From positions 1-64,000 of the forward strand of contig JAJFKR010000021.1 of assembly GCA_021773095.1 (NCBI GenBank): DNA of 64,000 nucleotides, given 5' to 3'. Below the pieces are notes generated by a model. The model searched no databases, had not been told where the DNA came from, and saw only the letters and a list, made by a program, of their open reading frames with translations. Positions 1 through 9,713 of this stretch are shown here, one piece after another (the stretch's first letter is position 1; the number at the start of each line of letters is the position of its first letter). Made by a program: the position numbers and the translations under genes. Source of the DNA: Woeseiaceae bacterium (GTDB taxonomy: Bacteria; Pseudomonadota; Gammaproteobacteria; Steroidobacterales; Woeseiaceae).

Positions 1-152
1 ACAAAGGGCTGCCAAAGATCGCTGCCAAGGTCGTTCTTGCCCGAAAAATAGTTAGAATCGCCTTCACACTGATGACCAATCAGCAATCCTTCATAAAAAA
101 GGAGATCGCCTATCGCTAATCGCCATAGAATCTCCTACGGTAGACTTTCGGA

Positions 153-1154
153 ATGTCATTGCCACCGCTAAAAATCGGCCCATACACTCTTGCCAGCCCG
201 CTTGTCCTGGCCCCGATGGCTGGTGTAACTGATGCACCGTTTCGACGCATCTGCCGACGCTTCGGTGCTGGACTGACGACATCCGAAATGACCACGGCGG
301 ACACCAGTCTCTGGCAAACGCCGAAATCCCGCTATCGTCTCGACCTGGACCTTGATGCCGAACCCGTGGCCGTCCAGATCGCTGGTTCGCAGCCCCGGCA
401 ACTGGCTCAAGCGGCCGTTGCCTGCGTCGACCGCGGCGCACAGATCATCGACATCAACATGGGATGCCCGGCAAAGAAAGTCTGCAAGAAACTGGCCGGG
501 TCGGCGTTGCTTCAGGACGAGAAACTGGTAGCGGAGATACTGACTGCTGTCGTTGCCGCGGTTTCGGTGCCGGTCACCCTCAAAATTCGAACGGGCTGGG
601 ATCCGGAACATCGCAATGCCGTCGAAGTCGCTCGTATCGCCGAGGATTCCGGCATCCAGTCGCTCGCAGTTCACGGCCGAACTCGCGCATGTCGTTACAA
701 AGGGACCGCCGAATTCGAAACTATTGCGTACGTCAAGGAGGCCGTCGGCATACCGGTTATTGCCAACGGTGACATCACTACTTTGAAGAAGTCGCTTGAA
801 GTATTGCGTCTAACAAACTGCGACGGCTTGATGATTGGTCGTGGCGCGCAGGGCCGCCCCTGGATTTTCCGCGAGCTTGGACGACTTCTGGATCCGGGTC
901 AGCACGTACCGCAACTGGATAAATACGATTTGCGTGATATTATGCTCGACCACTTGAATGAACTACACCGGTTCTACGGGGAACTGACCGGAGTTCGAGT
1001 GGCTCGCAAACACCTGACCTGGTATTGCAATAGCCTGGTAAACGCCGATGAATTTCGTCATCAGGTGGTGCGTGTTGGAAGTGCTGCAGAGCAAATCAGC
1101 CTGACCAGAAGCTACTTCGATCGAGAGGACGGAGGCATATTTTTGGCGGCGTGA
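153..1154 (+). CDS. dusB: tRNA-dihydrouridine synthase B
   Basis: FMN-dependent enzyme that reduces uridine to dihydrouridine in the tRNA D-loop, in the cytoplasm. The protein has 333 residues, the usual DusB length. An N-terminal TIM barrel carries APMAGVTD near residue 20 and NMGCPAKKV near 102-110, whose Cys105 is the expected catalytic acid. The phosphate-binding GRGAQGRPW motif follows, then the helical C-terminal domain. The gene sits directly upstream of fis, the arrangement known from enterobacteria, and the two are probably co-transcribed. The ATG start precedes MSLPPLKIG, which matches the family N-terminus. Bases 1-152 upstream hold no gene I can support. Confidence 0.96.
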   Translation: MSLPPLKIGPYTLASPLVLAPMAGVTDAPFRRICRRFGAGLTTSEMTTADTSLWQTPKSRYRLDLDLDAEPVAVQIAGSQPRQLAQAAVACVDRGAQIIDINMGCPAKKVCKKLAGSALLQDEKLVAEILTAVVAAVSVPVTLKIRTGWDPEHRNAVEVARIAEDSGIQSLAVHGRTRACRYKGTAEFETIAYVKEAVGIPVIANGDITTLKKSLEVLRLTNCDGLMIGRGAQGRPWIFRELGRLLDPGQHVPQLDKYDLRDIMLDHLNELHRFYGELTGVRVARKHLTWYCNSLVNADEFRHQVVRVGSAAEQISLTRSYFDREDGGIFLAA

Positions 1155-1219
1155 TTTTCAGCAGTGTTGGGAGTAAAGCTCGGCCCTTCGATGGGCCCGC
1201 GATTCGGGATAAGACCAAC

Positions 1220-1498
1220 GTGGCAAATAATAACAACGAGAACGGCTCACTGCAGTCGAGAAAAAGTAAAAAACCACTCTGCCAGCACACTGAAGACGCA
1301 CTGGATCAATACTTCACCACCCTGAACGGCGATCGACCGGGGGATTTGTACGACCTCGTCATTGGCGAAGTAGAAAGGCCGCTATTCAAGGCCGTTATGG
1401 ACTACACGCACGGTAATCAAAGTCAGGCAGCCGGCATCCTCGGCCTGAACAGAGGTACCCTGCGCAAGAAACTCCGGACTTATTCTCTCATTCGATAA
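1220..1498 (+). CDS. fis: DNA-binding protein Fis
   Basis: Nucleoid-associated protein that bends DNA and tunes rRNA and other growth-linked promoters. The C-terminal factor-for-inversion helix-turn-helix is clear, with the recognition part [16 protein letters not shown]. The reading frame is open back to 1151, where an ATG overlaps the dusB stop and would give 115 residues. The GTG at 1220 gives 92 residues, nearer the 98 of E. coli Fis, so I prefer it; the start remains uncertain. Position downstream of dusB is conserved in Gammaproteobacteria. purH follows after a 40-base gap. Confidence 0.93.
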   Translation: MANNNNENGSLQSRKSKKPLCQHTEDALDQYFTTLNGDRPGDLYDLVIGEVERPLFKAVMDYTHGNQSQAAGILGLNRGTLRKKLRTYSLIR

Positions 1499-1538
1499 TA
1501 GCCATCGTGGCACTCTCACGCACCCTTCAGGTGATTTG

Positions 1539-3092
1539 ATGTTCAACGTACGACGCGCGCTGGTCAGTGTTTCTGACAAGCGTGGTTTGATTCCTTTTGT
1601 TTCAGGCCTTGTAGATCTGGGTGTAGAGGTGCTTTCAACGGGTGGCACCTGTCGGCAGCTTCGGGAAGCCGGTCTCGATGTCATCGAGGTTTCGGAAAAA
1701 ACGGGCTTTCCGGAAATTATGGACGGTCGTGTCAAGACCTTGCATCCGATAATTCATGGTGGATTGCTGGGTCGTCGCGGCACCGATGAATCTGTAATGG
1801 AAGAGCACAGCATCGAACCGATCGACCTGCTCGTTGTAAATTTGTATCCGTTTGAACAGACCATCGCGCGCGACGAGGCAACCATCGATGATGCGATAGA
1901 AAACATTGACATCGGCGGACCTGCGATGATTCGTGCGGCGTCAAAAAATCACGACGGTGTTGCCGTCATTGTAGAACCCGATGACTATGAAGCGTTACTT
2001 GATGATTTGAAAAACGGCAAACTCTCGCTTGAAGATCGGCGTCGACTAGCGGCGAAAGCCTATGCACATACTGCGAGTTATGACGCTGCTATAACAGGCT
2101 ACTTGTCCCGCTCACTCGGCGACGAGGCCCTTGGCCAGCGATTCCTTTATTCGGGTAGCCTCTCAGAGAAACTCCGTTATGGCGAGAACCCGCATCAGGA
2201 CGCGGCATTCTACGTCGACCAGCAAACACCTGCCGGTTCATTGGCCGCTGCCAGACAATTGCAGGGCAAGGCACTGTCATACAACAATATTGCCGACAGC
2301 GACGCGGCACTTGAGTGCGTAAAACAATTTACAAATCCGGCCTGCGTTATCGTCAAGCACGCCAACCCATGTGGCGTTGCGGTGGCGGACGATGTCCTCG
2401 ACGCTTATCAAAAGGCATTTCAGACAGATCCAACGTCTGCGTTCGGCGGAATTATCGCTTTCAATCGAGCGCTCGACGCGAGAACGGCTCAGTCGATTGT
2501 CGAAAAACAGTTTGTTGAAGTCATCGTGGCGCCCTCAATCGATGCGGATGCAGCCGACATTGTCGCAAAGAAGAAAAACGTACGTGTACTGGAGACCGGC
2601 AGCTGGCCGAATGCAACCAGCGCGAGCTACGAATTCAAGAAAGTCACGGGCGGTTTACTGGTACAGAATACGGATCTCGGCGTGATCACCGCCGACGACT
2701 TAAAGGTTGTCACGGAGCTCGCCCCGACCGACGAACAAGTCCGCGACATGCTGTTCGCATGGACTGTTGTAAAATACGTCAAGTCGAACGCCATCATCTT
2801 TTGCAAAGACAATATGACCATCGGCGTAGGTGCCGGCCAGATGAGCCGCGTTTACAGTACAAAAATTGCAGCAATCAAAGCCGCTGACGAAGGACTTGAA
2901 ATTGCCGGTTCCGTCATGGCTTCGGACGGCTTCTTCCCATTCCGCGATGGCATCGATGCCGCAGCGGAAACTGGAATTTCAGCGATCATACAGCCCGGCG
3001 GCTCAATGCGAGATGATGAAGTCATTCAAGCAGCGAACGAACACAACCTGACAATGGTCTTCACCAACATGCGCCACTTCCGCCACTCGTAG
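1539..3092 (+). CDS. purH: Bifunctional AICAR transformylase/IMP cyclohydrolase
   Basis: Catalyses the last two steps of de novo IMP synthesis: formylation of AICAR with 10-formyl-THF, then ring closure. The N-terminal MGS-like cyclohydrolase domain shows [13 protein letters not shown] and [11 protein letters not shown]. The transformylase domain shows [30 protein letters not shown] and [13 protein letters not shown]. It has 517 residues, close to the usual 520-530. A TTG lies one codon upstream, but ATG at 1539 is the likelier start. The protein ends FRHS, about where homologues end, and the TAG stop is the TAG of a GTAGGAGCG repeat. purD follows as the next pathway gene. Confidence 0.97.
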   Translation: MFNVRRALVSVSDKRGLIPFVSGLVDLGVEVLSTGGTCRQLREAGLDVIEVSEKTGFPEIMDGRVKTLHPIIHGGLLGRRGTDESVMEEHSIEPIDLLVVNLYPFEQTIARDEATIDDAIENIDIGGPAMIRAASKNHDGVAVIVEPDDYEALLDDLKNGKLSLEDRRRLAAKAYAHTASYDAAITGYLSRSLGDEALGQRFLYSGSLSEKLRYGENPHQDAAFYVDQQTPAGSLAAARQLQGKALSYNNIADSDAALECVKQFTNPACVIVKHANPCGVAVADDVLDAYQKAFQTDPTSAFGGIIAFNRALDARTAQSIVEKQFVEVIVAPSIDADAADIVAKKKNVRVLETGSWPNATSASYEFKKVTGGLLVQNTDLGVITADDLKVVTELAPTDEQVRDMLFAWTVVKYVKSNAIIFCKDNMTIGVGAGQMSRVYSTKIAAIKAADEGLEIAGSVMASDGFFPFRDGIDAAAETGISAIIQPGGSMRDDEVIQAANEHNLTMVFTNMRHFRHS

Positions 3093-3137
3093 GAGCGCGC
3101 CCCGCGCGCGAAGCGAAGCCGGCCACCAAAGGTGGCC
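3089..3137 (+). repeat. GTAG-type REP element plus hairpin between purH and purD
   Basis: The element starts GTAGGAGCGCGCC and continues as a GC-rich imperfect palindrome ending GCGCGAAGCGAAGC. Roughly 33 bases match the right arm of the element at 23464-23569 read on the other strand. It is followed at once by a 7-bp hairpin, GGCCACC-AAA-GGTGGCC, at 3121-3137. The TAG at 3090-3092 is the purH stop codon. The hairpin ends 6 bases before the purD ribosome site, so it could affect mRNA stability or translation between the two genes (inference). Confidence 0.85.
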
Positions 3138-3153
3138 CAAAAGAGGTAACTCT

Positions 3154-4440
3154 GTGAAAATCCTGATCATAGGCAACGGCGGTCGCGAACACGCCCTCGC
3201 CTGGAAGTGCGCCCAGTCAAACAACGTTGACGAAGTACTCGTCGCCCCGGGCAATGCCGGTACCGCGCGCGAAAATAAAGTCCGCAACGTGGCCGTCTCT
3301 TCCGATGATATCGAAGCACTTGCCAATCTGGCGCAAGACGAGCACATCGACCTGACCATCGTCGGTCCCGAAGCACCACTCGTTGCCGGCATTGTTGACC
3401 ATTTTGACGCGAGCAATCTGCCCTGCTTCGGTCCCAGTGCCACCGCAGCCCAACTTGAGGGTTCCAAAGCATTCACGAAGGACTTTCTCGCACGGCACAA
3501 TATTCCAACTGCCGACTACGAAACTTTCACCAAGCTCGAGTCTGCGCTCGCTTACATTCGTAAAAAGGGCGCACCGATCGTCATCAAAGCGGACGGACTT
3601 GCGGCCGGCAAAGGCGTCATCGTTGCCATGACTCTGGAAGAAGCCGAGACCGCGGCGACGGACATGCTCGACGGCGGCAGGTTCGGCGACGCCGGTGCGC
3701 GCATTGTGGTCGAAGAATATCTGGACGGAGAAGAAGCCAGCTTCATCGTGATAACGGATGGCGAAAACGCATTGCCCTTAGCCACATCGCAGGATCACAA
3801 GGCACGTGACGAAGACGACACCGGCCCCAACACAGGCGGCATGGGAGCGTACTCCCCCGCGCCAGTTGTGACTCCCGAGATTGAACGGTACATCATGGAC
3901 GAGGTAATCCATCCAACGCTCCGGGGCATGCGAGCCGATGGCAATCCATACCTCGGTTTTCTCTACGCAGGACTGATGATAATGGCGGATGGGACGCCGA
4001 AAGTAATCGAGTTCAATTGCCGCATGGGTGACCCTGAGACACAGCCTGTCCTGTCGCGCCTGAAGTCGAGTCTTGCGGATATTTGTGTCGCGACACTCAA
4101 CGGAACCCTGGCCGATCAGACGGCCGACTGGGATTCACGAGCGGCACTGGGTGTCGTTCTCGCAGCGGGCGGATACCCTGCAAGTTACGGTAAGGGTATG
4201 GCGATCAGCGGCCTTGCAGATGCAGACGGAATGAACCAAAAGGTTTTTCATGCCGGCACCGCAATCAGTGGCGACGACGTCGTAACCAGCGGCGGCCGTG
4301 TATTGTGTGTCGTAGGACTCGGCGATTCAGTCGCAGCGGCCGCAGCCAGCGCCTACGAATCCGTCGACAGGATTCACTGGCAGGACGTTTACTATCGCCG
4401 GGATATTGGCCACCGGGCTATCGCCCGCGAGCAGAGTTGA
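3154..4440 (+). CDS. purD: Phosphoribosylamine-glycine ligase (GARS)
   Basis: ATP-grasp enzyme that joins glycine to phosphoribosylamine, step two of purine synthesis. It has 428 residues, normal for monofunctional PurD. Recognisable motifs in order are IIGNGGREHALAWK at the N-terminus, GPEAPLVAGIVD, KADGLAAGKGVIVA (nucleotide binding), DHKARDEDDTGPNTGGMGAY and EFNCRMGDPETQ (metal and ATP site). The start is GTG at 3154 with AGAGG about 7 bases upstream. It is probably co-transcribed with purH through the REP element. Confidence 0.97.
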   Translation: MKILIIGNGGREHALAWKCAQSNNVDEVLVAPGNAGTARENKVRNVAVSSDDIEALANLAQDEHIDLTIVGPEAPLVAGIVDHFDASNLPCFGPSATAAQLEGSKAFTKDFLARHNIPTADYETFTKLESALAYIRKKGAPIVIKADGLAAGKGVIVAMTLEEAETAATDMLDGGRFGDAGARIVVEEYLDGEEASFIVITDGENALPLATSQDHKARDEDDTGPNTGGMGAYSPAPVVTPEIERYIMDEVIHPTLRGMRADGNPYLGFLYAGLMIMADGTPKVIEFNCRMGDPETQPVLSRLKSSLADICVATLNGTLADQTADWDSRAALGVVLAAGGYPASYGKGMAISGLADADGMNQKVFHAGTAISGDDVVTSGGRVLCVVGLGDSVAAAAASAYESVDRIHWQDVYYRRDIGHRAIAREQS

Positions 4441-4447
4441 CAACACT

Positions 4448-5653
4448 ATGCTGACCACCACCGAAGCGCTCGACGCCGTACTCGCCGCAACAAAGACCTT
4501 CTCCACAGAAGAAATCGCGGCAGAGGATTCTACCGGACGCGTGTTACGCCAAATTGTCCGTGCAGAACGCGATCAGCCGCCTTTCGACCGTGTAATGATG
4601 GATGGCATTGCGTTCGCCTGTTCGGACTACGATAGTGGCCAGCACAGTTTTCCGATTCAGAGCATGCAGGCCGCAGGCGATGAGGTTCTCGCGCTCGAAA
4701 ACGGGCATTGCATTGAGATCATGACGGGTGCTGTGTTGCCACAGAACGCAAACTGCATCGTGCCGGTTGAGCGCATCACCGTGGTTGACGGCAAAGCGAA
4801 GATCGAAGCCGATTATGCCGTGAAAAAAGATCGCTTCATTCACCCGCGCGGATCAGACTACGCAACGGGCGCACACCTCTTGACACCGGGCAAGCGTATA
4901 TCGCCGCTGGATATAGCCATCATCGCATCGTGCGGAGAAACCAAGGTCGAGGTTGCCAATGACCCGGCGATTCGAGTCATCTCAACGGGCAATGAACTGG
5001 TCGCAGCCGGAGAACCCATCGAGCCACACCAGATTCGAATGTCGAATGGACCGACCGTCGTGTCGTTGCTCACGAGTCACGGTCATGAGCGGTGCGAGCA
5101 CGATCACATCGTCGATGACGCCGGTACACTTCGAGATCGCCTTGCGCAGCACCTCGACGATGCTGAAGTTTTGGTGCTGAGCGGTGGTGTATCGATGGGT
5201 AAAGCGGACTATGTGCCTGAGGTGCTCGCTGAGCTGGGCGTCGAAGTCCTTTTTCACAGGATTAGCCAGCGTCCCGGCAAGCCCATGTGGTTCGGCACCG
5301 GCACTGATGGTCAACTCGTCTTCGCGTTACCGGGCAATCCGGTGTCGGCACTCGTGTGCTGTCGCCAGTATGTAATCCCGGCTCTGAACAGGGCGTCCGG
5401 TGTCACTGAAAAGCCACCCGAATTCGCGGCACTGGCGTCAAATGTATCCTTCAAGCCGGCACTGACGTGTTTTCAACCCGTAAAACTCATCTCGGGCGCG
5501 GCGGGGCAAACTCTCGCAATTCCCGTAAAGACCAATACATCGGGCGATTTCGCTGCGTTGTCGGCAACCGATGGTTACGTCGAGCTACCCAAAGATCAAA
5601 CCAACTTCTCCGCTGGCACGGCGGTGATCCTGCATCGATGGATTGCCCGCTGA
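4448..5653 (+). CDS. moeA: Molybdopterin molybdenumtransferase MoeA
   Basis: Inserts molybdate into adenylylated molybdopterin in molybdenum cofactor synthesis. Conserved pieces include FDRVMMDGIAF, the central GGVSMGKADYVPEVL and FALPGNPVSALVC. It has 401 residues from the ATG at 4448. The frame is open upstream to 4406, inside purD, but that part does not look like MoeA, so the ATG 7 bases after the purD stop is chosen. No other Moco gene lies nearby, so it is a stray member of the pathway here. Its C-terminal domain (IV) is present. Confidence 0.94.
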   Translation: MLTTTEALDAVLAATKTFSTEEIAAEDSTGRVLRQIVRAERDQPPFDRVMMDGIAFACSDYDSGQHSFPIQSMQAAGDEVLALENGHCIEIMTGAVLPQNANCIVPVERITVVDGKAKIEADYAVKKDRFIHPRGSDYATGAHLLTPGKRISPLDIAIIASCGETKVEVANDPAIRVISTGNELVAAGEPIEPHQIRMSNGPTVVSLLTSHGHERCEHDHIVDDAGTLRDRLAQHLDDAEVLVLSGGVSMGKADYVPEVLAELGVEVLFHRISQRPGKPMWFGTGTDGQLVFALPGNPVSALVCCRQYVIPALNRASGVTEKPPEFAALASNVSFKPALTCFQPVKLISGAAGQTLAIPVKTNTSGDFAALSATDGYVELPKDQTNFSAGTAVILHRWIAR

Positions 5654-5678
5654 TCGTGATTCGGGTTACTGTGCAGAC

Positions 5679-6296
5679 ATGATATCTGCCGCTGATGCGC
5701 TCGAACGCCTGCGTGAAGGCAATCGCCGTTTTGTCTCTGACGAGGTCAGCGAGGACACGCTGGCCAGTCGCGAGCACCATGCAGGCGCCGCATCGTCACA
5801 GCACCCTTTTGCGATCATATTGGCATGCTCGGATTCACGAGTCCCAACGGAACTCATATTCGACCGCGGCATTGGTGATCTGTTCGTAATCCGGGTCGCC
5901 GGAAATATCGTAGCCCCATCACAAATCGGTAGCATCGAATTCGCGGCCAAGCAATTCGGTACGCGCCTGGTCGTGGTGCTGGGTCATAGCAATTGCGGTG
6001 CCATCATAGCGACGTTGCAGGAACTTGCGCTGAAGGACTCGCATCGGTCCCCCAATCTTCGCGCGATTGTCGACCGGGTCCGCCCGGCGGTCGAGCCCAT
6101 CCTGAATAAGAATGATGACGTCGATGATAAAGCCGTTATCCGCGCTGGCGTCCGCGCCAATATACGAGCCTCAGTCGAACACCTGCAAAATGGCTCCTTG
6201 ATCCTGGAGCAATTGATCGAGGCCGGTGACCTGAGAATAGTTGGCGCAGAATATTCGATCGAGACGGGCAATATCGAGTTCTTCGAACACGGCTGA
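5679..6296 (+). CDS. Beta-class carbonic anhydrase
   Basis: Zinc enzyme that interconverts CO2 and bicarbonate, probably in the cytoplasm since no signal peptide is visible. Zinc ligands of the beta class are seen as ACSDSRVP (Cys50, with the Asp52-Arg54 dyad) and GHSNCGA (His103, Cys106), counted from the ATG at 5679. It has 205 residues. A TTG 36 bases upstream would add a non-conserved piece overlapping moeA and was not used. The gene follows moeA by 25 bases and ends before a hairpin shared with convergent rho. Confidence 0.93.
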   Translation: MISAADALERLREGNRRFVSDEVSEDTLASREHHAGAASSQHPFAIILACSDSRVPTELIFDRGIGDLFVIRVAGNIVAPSQIGSIEFAAKQFGTRLVVVLGHSNCGAIIATLQELALKDSHRSPNLRAIVDRVRPAVEPILNKNDDVDDKAVIRAGVRANIRASVEHLQNGSLILEQLIEAGDLRIVGAEYSIETGNIEFFEHG

Positions 6297-6300
6297 CCAA

Positions 6301-6325
6301 ATACGGGGCCGCAAGGGCCCCGTAT
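6301..6325. terminator. Hairpin between convergent carbonic anhydrase and rho genes
   Basis: A perfect 10-bp stem (6301-6310 with 6316-6325) closes a 5-base loop. It begins 4 bases after the carbonic anhydrase stop. There is no T-run on the plus strand and only three T on the minus strand, so it is a weak or factor-dependent terminator at best. Confidence 0.5.
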
Positions 6326-6394
6326 GATCCGTAACATTCTTGGGTAGTCACTCGCGCAACAAGGTTGCGGCGAGTGCACTACCGGATAGCACCA

Positions 6395-7822
6395 CTACCG
6401 CTTCATTGCTTCGAAGAATTGTGCATTCGTCTTCGTATCCTGCAACTTGTTCAGCAAAAATTCGATCGCAGCAAGCTCATCCATCGGATGCAGTACTTTT
6501 CTCAGTACCCACATCTTTTGCAGCTCGGCATCTTCGGTCAGCAATTCTTCCTTTCGCGTACCGGATCGGTTGATGTTGATCGAGGGGAAAACACGCTTCT
6601 CGGAAATACGGCGATCCAGATGGATTTCCATGTTGCCCGTGCCTTTAAATTCCTCGTAGATCACTTCGTCCATTTTCGAGCCCGTATCAACCAGCGCCGT
6701 AGCCAGAATCGTCAGGCTACCGCCCTCTTCGATGTTTCGTGCAGCACCGAAGAAACGCTTCGGACGATGCAATGCGTTGGCATCGACACCACCAGTCAGG
6801 ACCTTGCCTGATGACGGCACAACGGTGTTGTACGCGCGAGCAAGACGAGTAATTGAGTCCAAAAGAATGACAACGTCGCGTTTGTGTTCGACAAGACGTT
6901 TGGCCTTTTCGATCACCATATCGGCAACCTGTACATGGCGACTGGCTGGCTCATCAAATGTCGACGAAACTACTTCACCGCGTACCGTACGCTCCATTTC
7001 CGTTACTTCCTCAGGTCGCTCATCAATGAGCAGTACCATCAGGTCGACTTCGGGATTGTTCGCGCAGATCGCTGATGCAATATTCTGCAGCAACATCGTC
7101 TTACCCGCTTTAGGCGGCGAAACGATCAGGCCACGCTGGCCTTTGCCGATCGGCGCGACCATATCGATGATCCGGGCCGTAAGGTCTTCTGTACTGCCAT
7201 TACCCTGTTCGAGCGTCAATCGATCTTTCGGGAACAACGGCGTCAGGTTCTCAAACAGAACCTTGCTGCGCGCGTTCTCGGGAGCATCGTGGTTGATTTG
7301 ACCGACTTTCAGTAACGCAAAATAACGCTCACCTTCTTTCGGTGGGCGAATCAGACCGGAGACCGTGTCGCCCGTTCGCAGGTTGAAACGCCGGATCTGG
7401 CTGGGACTGACATAGATGTCGTCAGGTCCTGCCAGGTACGAGCTGTCCGACGAGCGCAGAAAACCGAATCCATCCTGCAGGATCTCAAGTACGCCGTCTC
7501 CGTAGATGTCTTCGCCGTTTTTCGCATGCGCTTTCAGGATCAGGAAAATGATATCCTGTTTGCGCGATCGGGCGATATTCTCTACGCCGAGTGACTCACC
7601 GAGCTCAACCAGTGCGGTCGCTGGACGGGTCTTCAATTCCGTCAGGTTCATCACGTTCTTGCTCGCCTCGAGTTGCTCTGGCGGTATTACCTCAAGCGAA
7701 CCCTCATCATCAGGATAATCGTGCTGAGGTGGGCGACGCCGACGCCGACGGTTCGGATTGCCCTTACCTTTGTTACCAGAGCGGTTAGAGCGGTTTTTTT
7801 GTGGTGCATTTGTATTTGACAA
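6395..7822 (-). CDS. rho: Transcription termination factor Rho with N-terminal extension
   Basis: Hexameric RNA-dependent ATPase that ends transcription. From residue 58 ([14 protein letters not shown]) the protein tracks E. coli Rho closely: RNP-type RNA-binding region [16 protein letters not shown], Walker [10 protein letters not shown], Walker [15 protein letters not shown] and the Q/R loops [17 protein letters not shown]. Ahead of that lie about 57 extra residues, rich in Asn, Arg and Pro with a run of six Arg. This extension opens at a TTG (7822) with GAGAG upstream. If translation starts at the internal ATG at 7651, the protein has the classical length of 418. I favour the long form because the composition resembles disordered Rho extensions. 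trxA lies directly upstream. Confidence 0.95.
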   Translation of the reverse strand: MSNTNAPQKNRSNRSGNKGKGNPNRRRRRRPPQHDYPDDEGSLEVIPPEQLEASKNVMNLTELKTRPATALVELGESLGVENIARSRKQDIIFLILKAHAKNGEDIYGDGVLEILQDGFGFLRSSDSSYLAGPDDIYVSPSQIRRFNLRTGDTVSGLIRPPKEGERYFALLKVGQINHDAPENARSKVLFENLTPLFPKDRLTLEQGNGSTEDLTARIIDMVAPIGKGQRGLIVSPPKAGKTMLLQNIASAICANNPEVDLMVLLIDERPEEVTEMERTVRGEVVSSTFDEPASRHVQVADMVIEKAKRLVEHKRDVVILLDSITRLARAYNTVVPSSGKVLTGGVDANALHRPKRFFGAARNIEEGGSLTILATALVDTGSKMDEVIYEEFKGTGNMEIHLDRRISEKRVFPSININRSGTRKEELLTEDAELQKMWVLRKVLHPMDELAAIEFLLNKLQDTKTNAQFFEAMKR

Positions 7823-7832
7823 GTAATCTCTC

Positions 7833-8159
7833 TCAGATATTTGCGTCGATGAATTCGGTCAACTGTGATTTTGACATGGCGCCGAGTTTCTGTGCCTGAA
7901 CGGCACCGTCTTTGACCATGATCAAAGTAGGAATGCTGCGGATGCCGAACTTCTGTGCTGTGTTCGGGTTTTCATCCACATTGAGTTTGACGATTGCGAG
8001 TTTGTCTTCGTATTCGTCGGCTGCTTCGTTGAGAATCGGTGCAATCATTTTGCACGGTCCGCACCATTCGGCCCAAAAGTCGATCAGTACTGGTTTCTCG
8101 TTATTTGTGACGTCGGCATCAAAAGTGCCGTCCGTGGTGTGCACAATCTTGTCGCTCAC
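7833..8159 (-). CDS. trxA: Thioredoxin 1
   Basis: Cytoplasmic disulfide reductant. It has 108 residues with the active site WCGPC at 32-36 and the cis-proline SIPTLI. The start is GTG at 8159 with GGAGG nine bases before it; an open frame to 8225 upstream is non-conserved and rejected. It lies 10 bases ahead of rho and divergent from rhlB, the same order as in E. coli. The 271-base gap to rhlB (8160-8430) must hold both promoters; I could not assign them with confidence. Confidence 0.96.
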   Translation of the reverse strand: MSDKIVHTTDGTFDADVTNNEKPVLIDFWAEWCGPCKMIAPILNEAADEYEDKLAIVKLNVDENPNTAQKFGIRSIPTLIMVKDGAVQAQKLGAMSKSQLTEFIDANI

Positions 8160-8430
8160 CGGCTGGATCCTCCAAATGAAATGATGAATAAAGTGGTTTT
8201 TGTCCGTAGTCAGCCCTTCTGACAATCGAACTTTGATAAAACGGATGACGCTGCCTCAACTATCAGGCAATATGTCGCAGCTTTGTTGCCGACTATTTCC
8301 GGCTTCTTTCTGGATCGTATGGAAAGCGAAACTGGCGGGTGCGACGGTTGTCGCGTCGAATTAAGGCCAATTTGACCGCTTCGCGAGCCAATTTGCAAGC
8401 TTTTAACGCATATTTTCCGGTTCTAATCTT

Positions 8431-9690
8431 ATGTCTGAAAACCATCTGAGTGACCTCAGATTCGACTCCTTGACGCTCCACGAGAGCGTGCACGCTGGTA
8501 TCCGTGATGCCGGCTTTGAATTCTGTACCCCAATTCAGGCCAGTACCCTGCCCATCGCACTGCAGCCCAGTGACGTAGCCGGCCAGGCACAGACCGGCAC
8601 CGGCAAGACAGCGGCCTTTCTGATCGCTGCCTATCAGCGCTTGCTGACCAATCAGACCGAAGCACCACAAGGCCAGCGCCAACCGCGCGTATTTGCGCTC
8701 GCTCCAACACGCGAATTGGCCATACAAATAGCCAAAGATGCCGAAACACTCGGCAAACATACCGGCCTGAAGGTCGGCCTCGCGTACGGCGGCACGGATT
8801 ATGAAAAACAACGCACGACACTCGTAGACGGCGTTGATCTCTTGATCGGGACGCCGGGTCGTATTATCGACTACTTCAAGCAGGGTGTGTTCAAACTGGA
8901 CCAGGTGCAGGTCGCTATTCTCGATGAAGCGGACCGCATGTTCGACCTCGGCTTTATCAAAGATATTCGATACTTGCTGCGACGCCTCCCAAGCCCGGAA
9001 AAACGGCTGAATATGTTGTTTTCGGCGACGTTGTCACAGCGGGTCCTGGAGCTCGCCTACGAGCACATGAACGAGCCCGAGTTGGTGCGCATCGAGCCCG
9101 ACAAAGTAACGGTTGACCGGGTTCGCCAGGCGATTTTTTATCCGTCCAACGAAGACAAAATGCCGCTTCTTGTTGGGCTGGTCCGCGAAATCGGTGAGGT
9201 TCGCATCATGATTTTTGTCAACATGAAGCGTGAAGCCGAGAGAGTTCAGGACTACATGGAGGCCAATGGTATCCACGCGTCAGCGATATCCGGCGATGTG
9301 CCGCAAAAGAAACGACAACGGATGCTGACAGACTTTCAGGAGGGCAGGCTGCCGGTCCTGATCGGTACCGATGTGGCTTCACGTGGACTACACATTCCCG
9401 ATGTCGAATACGTCATCAACTATGACCTCCCGCACGACGCAGAAGATTACGTACATCGCATCGGCCGAACTGCCCGTGCCGGCGCTTCCGGCAACGCTTT
9501 GAGCATGGCGTGTGAGACCTACGCCATGTCGCTGCCGGACATAGAAAATTACATCGGTCACAAGATCCCATTCGCCAATTACGATCCCGACACCCTGCCG
9601 GAATTGATCAAGCCAAAGCCTCGCAAGCGCAAGCCGCCGCAACGCCGTGGTGGCAAGCCAGGCGCCGCACGCCGCCCAAAAGCTAGGTAG
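8431..9690 (+). CDS. rhlB: DEAD-box RNA helicase, RhlB-type
   Basis: ATP-dependent RNA helicase; RhlB is the helicase of the RNA degradosome. All core motifs are visible: Q motif with FCTPIQASTLPIAL, motif I AQTGTGKT, Ia APTRELAIQ, II LDEADRMFD, III SAT and VI HRIGRTARAG. The 419-residue length and the basic tail (KPRKRKPPQRRGG) match RhlB. Divergence from trxA-rho supports the name. Its TAG stop is the TAG of a REP palindrome (9687-9713) that also supplies the stop of the convergent gene. Confidence 0.93.
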   Translation: MSENHLSDLRFDSLTLHESVHAGIRDAGFEFCTPIQASTLPIALQPSDVAGQAQTGTGKTAAFLIAAYQRLLTNQTEAPQGQRQPRVFALAPTRELAIQIAKDAETLGKHTGLKVGLAYGGTDYEKQRTTLVDGVDLLIGTPGRIIDYFKQGVFKLDQVQVAILDEADRMFDLGFIKDIRYLLRRLPSPEKRLNMLFSATLSQRVLELAYEHMNEPELVRIEPDKVTVDRVRQAIFYPSNEDKMPLLVGLVREIGEVRIMIFVNMKREAERVQDYMEANGIHASAISGDVPQKKRQRMLTDFQEGRLPVLIGTDVASRGLHIPDVEYVINYDLPHDAEDYVHRIGRTARAGASGNALSMACETYAMSLPDIENYIGHKIPFANYDPDTLPELIKPKPRKRKPPQRRGGKPGAARRPKAR

Positions 9691-9713
9691 GAGCGCGCAG
9701 GGCGCGCTCCTAC
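9687..9713. repeat. Palindromic GTAG REP element shared by two convergent stop codons
   Basis: A perfect inverted repeat with 12-bp arms, GTAGGAGCGCGC and GCGCGCTCCTAC, around a 3-base loop. On the plus strand TAG at 9688-9690 ends rhlB. On the minus strand the TAG at 9712-9710 ends the yrfG-like gene. The stem may also act as a bidirectional transcription stop, though no T-run follows. Confidence 0.88.

Noticed and set aside
1151..1219. Longer Fis start overlapping dusB
   Set aside because: The added 23 residues are not Fis-like and exceed the usual family length; kept as an alternative only.
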